A stretch of 64,000 nucleotides of DNA from Apophysomyces variabilis (lineage: Eukaryota > Mucoromycota > Mucoromycetes > Mucorales > Mucoraceae), in assembly GCA_002749535.1 (NCBI GenBank), contig MZZL01000409.1:1938160-2002159 (forward strand), given 5' to 3'. Positions within the stretch are counted from its first letter, which is position 1, and every line of letters starts with the position of its first letter. The position numbers were made by a program, and so were the translations under genes. Below, piece by piece: positions 56,486-64,000 of this stretch. The notes below the pieces were generated by a model that saw only the letters and a list, made by a program, of their open reading frames with translations, did not search any database and had not been told where the DNA came from.

Positions 56486-57479
56486 GACGACAAGGAGGAA
56501 ATTAAGCGTAGTCTGCGTAGTACAAAAGATGCATTTAATAACTGTGTCGTCCATAACTTCAGTAGATTCCCCACACTTACACTTTTTAAAATAGTAGAAT
56601 GAGAAGACTGAATCAGAAGCTTTGAATGACCTTAATTCGAAACTAATAGGGGTATCGTCTTTTGAATCGCAAAGAACGGGAAATGTTAACTGAAAGTTGC
56701 AATGAAAGATAGAAATAGATGGGTATTGTCGCTATGAGCAGGAAATACACAATGAGCAAAAAAAAGAGAGAAGATTAAAGCAGTGAGTGCTCAATGAAAA
56801 GGAAATGGTGCGAATCAGAAAGGAAAGACAGGGATGAAGAAAAGAGAGAAGAAAAAAAAGGGCTTCCGATTTGGGCAATTGAATAACTGGGTTTACCGCT
56901 GTTCACCTCCGCGGAGGCGGAACAAGCAATCAACCACTTACAATTTAGAAACACAACGTCTTACTTTCATTGCTCTTTTCTCGGGGATTTCATTTCATCG
57001 GTCCACTATGCTTGTTTCATTATATAGCTCTAATAGACCTATGGTCAACAGAAATGTCATGTGCATTGTATTAAAAGAGGATCACCATCCGCTGAAGGAT
57101 CATAGTAAACCCACTTTGGCGTGGAAACAGTATAGCTATTTGACAATATGAAAGTATACTCTTGGCTAAAACTGGCAACATTCTTCTTTTCCACAAGGCT
57201 GCTCGAACTGTAGACACTTTTTAAAAGGAGGTTGTCGTTCTGCAGCGATAAAGTTGGCTTTGTTGATTTAGGGGTTAAAAAGATTCAACACTTGTATTCA
57301 AATCAACGGAGTAATGAGCCCATCACACGAATATATATATATATAAAGAGATACATATATGTACACACACATATATTACACATCTTCTTCCTCATTTTTG
57401 CTTCCCCTTACTTTCTCAAATGGTCTGTTATTCAAGCATTGTGCTTTAGAAAATCTACGATGAAAATACATCCATCTTT
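56486..57479. other. Intergenic; purine-rich tract and (TA)/(CA) microsatellite
   Basis: Upstream region of CYRI and downstream of bioB. It contains a purine-rich tract (56755-56865) and a short microsatellite (atatatatatatata then acacacacatatat, about 57330-57375). A 105-codon frame at 56834-57151 is not supported. Confidence 0.4.
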
Positions 57480-59019
57480 TTATCCAGCCATTTCGGCCTT
57501 GATCTTGATACCATCTTGATAAACAGGTTGCTCAGGATTATCTGACCCCTGTTCGAAATTGGGCGCCTTTGGGACAAGACCTACGAGCACGTGTATAAGC
57601 TCATTTTCCTTTTCCTTCCTGCACTTCGGCTTACCCAAAAGTTTAAACATCTTTTGATCGTCGGTAAACTCGTTGTTGGGCGTAGTAAGTAATTTGTCAC
57701 CCGTAAAGATCGAGTTGGCACCAGCCATGAAACACATTGCTTGTTCGGCAACTGAAAATCGGACACGTCCAGCCGATAGACGAACCATGGATCGAGGCAT
57801 GACAATGCGTGCTGTTGCAATCATTCGCACCATCTCAAACACTGAAACAGGCTACAGACAAGTTCAGCTTCCCAGGTGTATCTATTTAATAGTTTTCTTA
57901 CCTCTTGCTTTTCCAAAGGTGTTCCCTCTACTGCTAGCAAAGCATTGACTGGCACACTCTCGGGGTGTTTAGGCAATGTGGATAGTGTATGAAGCAGACC
58001 AACACGATCTTCTTCTGCCTCACCAAGACCGATGATTCCACCCGAACACACGGAAATGCCAGCTTCCTGTGCATGACCAATGGTTTCTAATCGTTCGTCG
58101 TACGAACGCGTAGAAATGATCTGTAAGAAACAACTGAGTGAATAAAATGATAAGCAATGAAAACTCCGAACTGACCTTAGGGTAAAACTCGCGGGAGGTG
58201 TCAAGATTATGGTTGTATGCAGTCAAGCCAGCTTCCTTTAACTGTTTTGCTTGTGTTTCGTTTAACATACCCAAGGTACAACATACTTCCATTCCCATGC
58301 CGCTGTTTCCAAATTGATCAATTAGGATACGTCTATAACACGAATAAGATAAAGGATGCTTACCGAATGGCCTTCACGTAGGACAAGATCTTGCTAAAGT
58401 TGGATTTGCGCCCAGCCAAATCTCTCCAAGCTGCACCCATACAAAATCTTTTATCCGATTTATCAGTTTCCAGTTGCGGATTGCTTTGCTGAGAAAATAT
58501 TTTAATACCTTGTACTGCCTGCTTCTTTTGCTCTCTGGGCTGCTTCCAAAACGGCACCTGTATCAAGCATCTTTTGTGCTTTTACTGCTGTTTGATACCT
58601 GGAAGATTGAGGACAATATTTGCAATCTTCGGTGCAGCCACCTGTCTTAATGGATAGAAGGGTGCATTGCTGTACTTCACGAGGATTAAAGTTCTCACGG
58701 TGCACTTTGGCCTGTGTAGCGGAGATCAACCATTTAGGATTAAGGAAAAAAATCATGGGCCCTGATCTCTAAACCCCACAGTTGATTCATGATAACTTAC
58801 ACCATGGTACATCAAATCGAGAAAAGGAGAGTCGTAAATGGCCTGGATCTCTTCCCTTGTCCAATCATTTCGCAATGGTCCAGAGGCATGTAGAGCAGCT
58901 GCTGACAGACCTTGTTGGGTCAGATTTGCTTTTTGCGAAGGAGCAACGGATGCTAAACGCGTGGCTGTGGCAGTACTGTAGGCGCGAATGTGTTGCGGGA
59001 TATAGCGAAAGACGGACAT
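57480..59019 (-). CDS. bioB: Biotin synthase (radical SAM), mitochondrial
   Basis: Inserts sulfur into dethiobiotin, the last step of biotin synthesis. The start is the ATG at 59017-59019; [20 protein letters not shown] is a typical mitochondrial presequence. [20 protein letters not shown] and [20 protein letters not shown] lead to [16 protein letters not shown], the CX3CX2C cluster of radical SAM enzymes. [64 protein letters not shown] sequence ([20 protein letters not shown]), [14 protein letters not shown] and [20 protein letters not shown] follow in order, with [20 protein letters not shown] near the end. Stop at 57480-57482. Divergent from bioDA, 479 bp apart. Confidence 0.95.
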
Positions 59020-59498
59020 GTGAAACTTATTTAGTATTTGTGAAGAAGGAAAAGAAGGAAAGAAGCAGAGGAAAGATGACTGATAGGAAAATCCAATTTA
59101 TTGGACGTCTTTTCCTCAAAGGGAAAATGGAGATGACGGATTCGAAGCTGACAGGTGCGGCGACGTCTTGGGGCAGTTTGTCCGGAAGGTCCGATCGGGG
59201 AACCCCCAACATCATCTATTCATACCAAATGGTCGGTAACTCGTGTTTATAATATATGTTATACACATATAGCATCAGGTTAGAGTGCAGTAACAACAGC
59301 CTTCCTTTCGGATGGGTAATGGACAACACATTTATCCTGCAATGGAATAGAACCCTGTGACCTTATTCATAGTAAAAAACGCTGACAAAATAAGATGGGG
59401 TACCTGACTCATTTTTCCCAAACAATGGGCGCCGCTTATATAGCTTGTCTCGGGCCTTTATTTTTCATTCGTTCGGTTTAGACCCATGAGCATTAACC
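59020..59498. promoter_or_regulatory. Bidirectional intergenic region between bioB and bioDA
   Basis: 479 bp separate the two start codons. A TATATAG at 59437-59443 lies 56 bp before the bioDA ATG and could be its TATA box. The region just upstream of the bioB start is open on both strands by chance. Sharing one control region suggests joint regulation by biotin demand; no specific operator was recognised. Confidence 0.5.
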
Positions 59499-62088
59499 AT
59501 GCCCGCAACATTCCATCCTTCACGCGCATTTCAGGCTTATCAACTCTTTGCAGCAAACACCAACGTCGGTAAAACCATCTTCGCTACAGGTCTTTGCAGA
59601 GCGGCCGCCATTGCAGCCAAGGAAAAGAAGAAGGACGTTTATTATTTGAAGCCCGTTCAGACAGGTTTTCCTGCAGATAGCGACGAACGGTATGCTGACC
59701 ACTTCTACACTATCTCATCGTAATACTTCCATTTATATTACTGTAGACACGTCAAGACATATGCTGCTGTCCACACGAATACACTCTACACTTACCCTGA
59801 TCCAGTCAGTCCTCACATAGCTACTGACAAGGCAAGCAAACCCATCCTTTTTCCATATTCGTATCTAACGATTAAACGCAAAAAATCAAAAGCCTCCGCA
59901 TGATGATGATGTATCGGCTAGCATAAGACAGAAGATATTGGAATATGTGCATCAGGCTAAAAACGGTGGATCACTTTTCCTAGAAACAGCCGGAGGGATC
60001 CACAGTCCTGTAATGTCTGGTAGGATCCTTAATCGTGGATGACGCCAGGTATTAAACGATGTAAAGGCACGTCGCAGGTGGATTTCTACCGATCTTTGCG
60101 GCTACCTACAGTTCTAGTCGGTGATAGCCGATTGGGCGGTATCTCGACTACTTTGACATCATACGAATCTTTGCTGATCCGAGGCTACGATATCCCAGAG
60201 ATATTGCTTTTTGATAATCGAAACTACCGCAACCATGAATTAGTCTCTCAACGATTGGAAAATGTTGATGTGACTACCGTGCCTGCTCCCCCTCTTCCTC
60301 TGAAGGATCCAGTACAGGAAGAGGCATCAATGTCGAAATATTACTCTCAGCTCGATGAATATCTTCTGCCAGTAATCCAAAGATTGGACCAAAAGCATGA
60401 AGCTAGGTTTGAACGACTGGAAACAATGGCGCAAAAATCCCGAAATATCTTGTGGTGGCCATTTACGCAACATGGTAACGTCAAGAACGTGACAGTGATT
60501 GATTCAGCACACCAAGACCATTTCGTGTCGTACACGAATTCCACAGAGGACAGAGAAAAACAACTCACTAACATGTTCGACAGCTGTGCAAGTTGGTGGA
60601 CCCAGGGTTTGGGTCATGCGAACCCAGACCTCACACTGACGGCAGCCCATGCGGCGGGTCGCTATGGGCATGTCATCTTCCCCGAGGCTACCAATGAAAC
60701 CGCACTTTCCTTGGCCGAAAAGGTGTTACAAAAGGATACTTGGGCTTCACGTGTCTTCTTCTCTGATAATGGCAGCACAGCCATGGAAGTAGCCCTCAAG
60801 ATGGCTATGCGTTCGGCTGCCAAGCGTTACGGTTGGTCAGATAAAGCATCTGTGGATATTTTGGGAATCGACGGTTCTTACCATGGTGACACGATTGGTG
60901 CCATGGACGCCTGTTCGCCCAACGTATACAACGACCAGGTGCAGTGGTACAAGCCCCGCGGCCACTGGTTTAAGCCCCCGTCCGTTCATGTCTCTCAGGG
61001 CCGGGCCTATGTTCGCGTACCTGGCGAGGTGCTGTTGAAACAACCAGATCAGGGAATGGAGGTTAGGTACGAATCACTCAATGATATTTACTCGGTTGAT
61101 AAGCGCGGAGAAAAACGTGATACCTCGCTGGCAGACATATACAGGAACTATATTCGCACAGAGCTTCATCATTTACGGTCTCAAGGGCGCAAAATTGGTG
61201 CATTGTTGATGGAGCCGGGTATCATGGGAGCAGGTGGCATGATATTTGTTGACCCTCTTTTCCAACATTTGCTGGTCAATGTTGTTCGTGAGGAAGGCGC
61301 CGATATCCTAGGTTACACTGCTGCTGAAAAGGATGGTTGGCAAGGAATGCCTGTCATTTTCGATGAAGTGTTCTCTGGTTGGTACAGACTAGGACGCCGA
61401 TCAGCAGCCGAATTCTTGGGTGTGGTATGTATATTGATGCTTTCTTCTATGATATACTCATTGGCGTGCGAAAGACTCCCGATATTACAGCTTATGCAAA
61501 GACCCTGACAGGAGGATTGTTGCCCCTAGCATTAACGGTCACAAGAGAATCCATCTTTGATACATTCTTCTCCAACAGCAAGCCGGGCTGTCTGTTGCAT
61601 GGCCATTCTTATACAGCACACCCTATGGGATGTGCCGTGGCTAAAAAGTCGATAGAAATGCTAGACCGCCTGGCGCTTCCTGAAGGAGGATGGGCACCCT
61701 TCCGTGCGCAATGGAAAGACAGCTCTATCTGGTCAATGTGGAACCGTGATACGATTGAGCAACTATCACACCTTGACCAAGTCGAAAGCGTCATGTCGCT
61801 CGGTTCTGTCTTGGCAGTTGAGCTTAAGGACGCCAACAAGGGTATGTAGTTTCTGGGCACAAGTATTAAACAATTTACTAATGAGAGCACACAGGTTATG
61901 GTTCTATGATATCCCAGTCCATCATTCAGCGTATGCGCAATGGTAATTTTGAAGATGTAGGTGGAATTAAGCTGTTTGCCCGGCCCTTGGGCAATGTCGT
62001 CTATCTCATGACATCTCAAGTTACCACTGCGGATAGCGTACGTCAATGTGAAAAGACTCTTTTGGAATGTCTCCGATCCAGTGTGTGA
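59499..62088 (+). CDS. bioDA: Bifunctional dethiobiotin synthetase / DAPA aminotransferase (BioD-BioA fusion)
   Basis: Converts KAPA to DAPA (PLP aminotransferase) and DAPA to dethiobiotin (ATP-dependent). The start is the ATG at 59499. N-terminal BioD: YQLFAANTNVGKTIFATGLC (P-loop TNVGKT), VYYLKPVQTG, GSLFLETAGGIHSPVMSG. One intron has a GC donor (59832-59892, AAG|GCAAGC). BioA follows: RNILWWPFTQHGNVKNVTVI, CASWWTQGLGHANPDLTLTA, FFSDNGSTAMEVALKMAMRS, LGIDGSYHGDTIGAMDACSP, LLMEPGIMGAGGMIFVDPLF, VIFDEVFSGWYRLGR, and the PLP lysine in AYAKTLTGGLLPLAL. HGHSYTAHPMGCAVAKKSIE and LFARPLGNVVYLMTSQVT close the fold before the stop at 62086-62088. The fused order D-A is the normal fungal and plant arrangement. 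Confidence 0.96.
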
Positions 62089-62161
62089 CACAAAACCTTG
62101 TTCCCAGTTTAATAACCGTGAGAAAAGTTACATAGATTTGATTAAAAAACATTGTCAGGAA

Positions 62162-62851
62162 CTATGTGCGGCGATAATTAGCTGCTGCCAATTCGGAAAG
62201 CGTGTATGACTGATTTGGTGTGGGGTATGGTTTGATCTCTACCGGCTGTGTCTTGAACCGATACAGAACGTAGGAAAGCCCGACCTTAGGATGGTAAAGG
62301 TCGTTAGTGATTTTGCGTCATCCAGGAATTAAGTACTTACATCGTAAGCAAACACAAAAACCGTGGCTAGTGCCGTCCACCCCATCGTAGCTTGCCAAAT
62401 ACGGTAACATGCAGATCCATAGGCACAACCATAGCAAGCATCACCAGGCACCGTCATGCAACCTACTACGAATCGATCTCTGACGATTCCCATGACAGAC
62501 AAATGTGCCAGGTTATTAATCAGGCCTCCAACAGTACCTATGCTAGTAAGCCACCAACTAGAACGGAGGAGGGTTGGATAACTCTGCGCAAAGTTATTGT
62601 CCAACTCTCATTGTCAGGCCTCGCATTGCAGGACAAAGGTTGATTTTACCTGATAAACACTCCACGTTCCAATGGCTGCGGCAGAGAACATGACCAAAGA
62701 GAGAACCCACGATAGAAACGTTGTGGGCATAATGAAAGCAAAAATGGAATCTGGGAAATGGTATGTCAATAACATAAATGGCATTCAATGGAGAAGGCTT
62801 ACTCGGCCATCCACCGTTAAATGCATTGTGCGTCTCCCAAACTGCTTTCAC
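62162..62851 (-). CDS. Small multi-pass membrane protein, unknown function
   Basis: The best frame begins at an exon near 62851 (VKAVWETHNAFNGGWP) joined to SIFAFIMPTTFLSWVLSLVM and FSAAAIGTWSVYQ. It continues as TLLRSSWWLTSIGTVGGLIN, NLAHLSVMGIVRDRFVVGCM, a Cys-rich loop (TVPGDACYGCAYGSACYRIW) and WTALATVFVFAYD, and ends VGLSYVLYRFKTQPVEIKPY ... LAAANYRRT with TAG at 62162-62164. Four hydrophobic segments with a Cys-rich extramembrane loop are visible. The first exon and the start codon were not found; they may lie upstream of 62851. I do not recognise the family. Confidence 0.6.
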
Positions 62852-63260
62852 CTATTGTTGGATTATTTATTTAATTTTTGTCTTGTAGTCAGACCCATGT
62901 CATCCCATAAAAAACTACTCTCTTATGCTTCTTTTATTTTTTTTTTTACCAAATGAATGCTTGTTAGTACGGTAATAATACCATGCCGATACAGTAGCCC
63001 TTGAAAAAGCTTGGGTTTCTCGTCATCATTACACATCATTATCTGAAGTGAAGGAAGAAATTCAGGAAAAAGGAGTGGTTTTTGTTCACATCGCCCAAAA
63101 AGAAAAGCGAAAGAATGAAGACATTTTAGTTCTGTCTGTGCAAACCTAGTACGCTAAGGCTTACATTCAAAGGACATGATAATGCTGTTCTACATAATCA
63201 ACGGATACTAAATACTTTGATAAATAGATTCCTATCTATTTACAGGATGGATTGTCTAGA
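62852..63260. other. Intergenic
   Basis: Contains a T-run at 62939-62946 and probably the unlocated first exon of the membrane protein gene. No other feature seen. Confidence 0.3.
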
Positions 63261-64000
63261 CTAGAGATAGCTGATTTCGACGGAATTGAAGATCTCAACC
63301 TTCCAGAACACAGAAGGATCAACCAGGCGCTTTTCATTGGCTTCTGCCAGCTTGCTCAATGTTTCAAAGTCTCCTTGTTCGAGCTCGATGTCTTGGAAGT
63401 TTTCAACAATACGCGAAGCAGTAACCGACTTCGGGATAACAGAGACACCACGTTGAACACCCCAGGACAGCAAGATTTGCGCGGTAGACTTGTTGTACTT
63501 TTCAGCAATGGCAGTCTAAAATTCATTTCCCAAATTGATTCATTAGTCAGCCGCTTTCTGTGTTTCATTTTATCTATGGACATTACCACAGCGGGATCCT
63601 TCAAAAACGGAGAGTTTGTGCTGCCAAGAGGAGAGTATGCCGTAACTAAGAATAAGAACATTTTGTTAATTAACTAATAAGGATAACTTTTCGTTATGGA
63701 CAACTTACTATGGATATTGTGCTTTTTACCGAATTCGACAAGATCGCGCTGAGGAAGATAAGGATGTGATTCCACCTAGATATATCCAAACGTGTCAGAG
63801 AGCTAAAAGTGCACAAGTGATATCTATATCTTTACCTGGTTCACAGCTGGCACTATTTTGGCTGTCTTCAACAGTCTTTCGAGCTTGGGCACATTGAAGT
63901 TGCTGACACCAATGGCTTTCACTCTAGGTCCGACCAGCTTTTCCATAGCCTAATTGTACGACACGATTACGTGATAAGTAAGCTAGAAGATATGGTCTCG
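63261..64000 (-). CDS. Aldo-keto reductase, C-terminal part (gene continues past the right edge)
   Basis: NADPH-dependent carbonyl reductase with a TIM-barrel fold. Visible exons, in gene order, are [20 protein letters not shown] and [16 protein letters not shown], then [19 protein letters not shown], then [20 protein letters not shown] and [20 protein letters not shown], the NADP-binding IPKS block. The tail [20 protein letters not shown] and [15 protein letters not shown] ends at the TAG 63261-63263. The catalytic tetrad (Asp, Tyr, Lys, His) lies upstream of 64000 and is not in the window. Substrate not inferable; fungal xylose-reductase-like or glycerol dehydrogenase-like members share this pattern. 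Confidence 0.9.

Noticed and set aside
57325..57380. TA/CA repeat considered as a regulatory element
   Set aside because: Simple microsatellite in a 3' flank; no further support.

Overview
The window is eukaryotic nuclear DNA. Genes are split by many short (about 45-70 bp) GT-AG introns, and there are no operons or Shine-Dalgarno sites. The recognisable genes are fungal: eRF1, the inactive splicing USP Sad1/USP39, a Ras protein with a CAAX box, a Dal5-type MFS permease, a BioD-BioA fusion and a fungal tetraspanin. The gene content, a CYRI/FAM49 homologue and repeated Fanzor-like genes point to Mucoromycota, probably Mucorales. That placement is an inference, not a database result. One stretch of N (10318-11181) marks a scaffold gap.

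Layout. 1-3.5 kb: a long, intact Fanzor-like gene running off the left edge. 5.9-7.9 kb: Sad1/USP39. 8.6-13.8 kb: a decayed hAT transposon carrying the gap, with a solo LTR inside it. 16.2 kb: tRNA-Val. 17.3-20.4 kb: a dual-specificity phosphatase of the STYX type and an MFS permease. 22-35 kb: an accessory block of unknown gene fragments, a CACTA-like element, a stop-riddled pseudogene, two Fanzor copies, two MITEs, a second solo LTR and a Myb/SANT-like gene. 36.5-38 kb: eRF1. 38-42.5 kb: a dispersed repeat, unknown reading frames and another broken Fanzor. 43.3-64 kb: a mostly conserved block with a ubiquitin E2, a large chromodomain protein resembling Chp1 of the RITS complex, Ras, a tetraspanin, CYRI, the divergent biotin genes bioB and bioDA, a small membrane protein and an aldo-keto reductase cut by the right edge.

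The most notable system is the set of four Fanzor-like loci (eukaryotic relatives of TnpB RNA-guided nucleases) in different states of decay. One is apparently intact as far as it can be seen, one is truncated in its zinc ribbon, and two are frameshifted; one of those two carries a pogo-like MITE. The most notable gene-structure feature is the Ras gene, whose only in-frame model needs exons of 18, 22 and 2 nucleotides in a row.

The two biotin genes share a 479 bp intergenic region and together encode the last three steps of biotin synthesis. CYRI and Ras are both small-GTPase-signalling genes but are not otherwise linked. All exon models were built by hand from splice signals and reading-frame continuity and have no transcript support.
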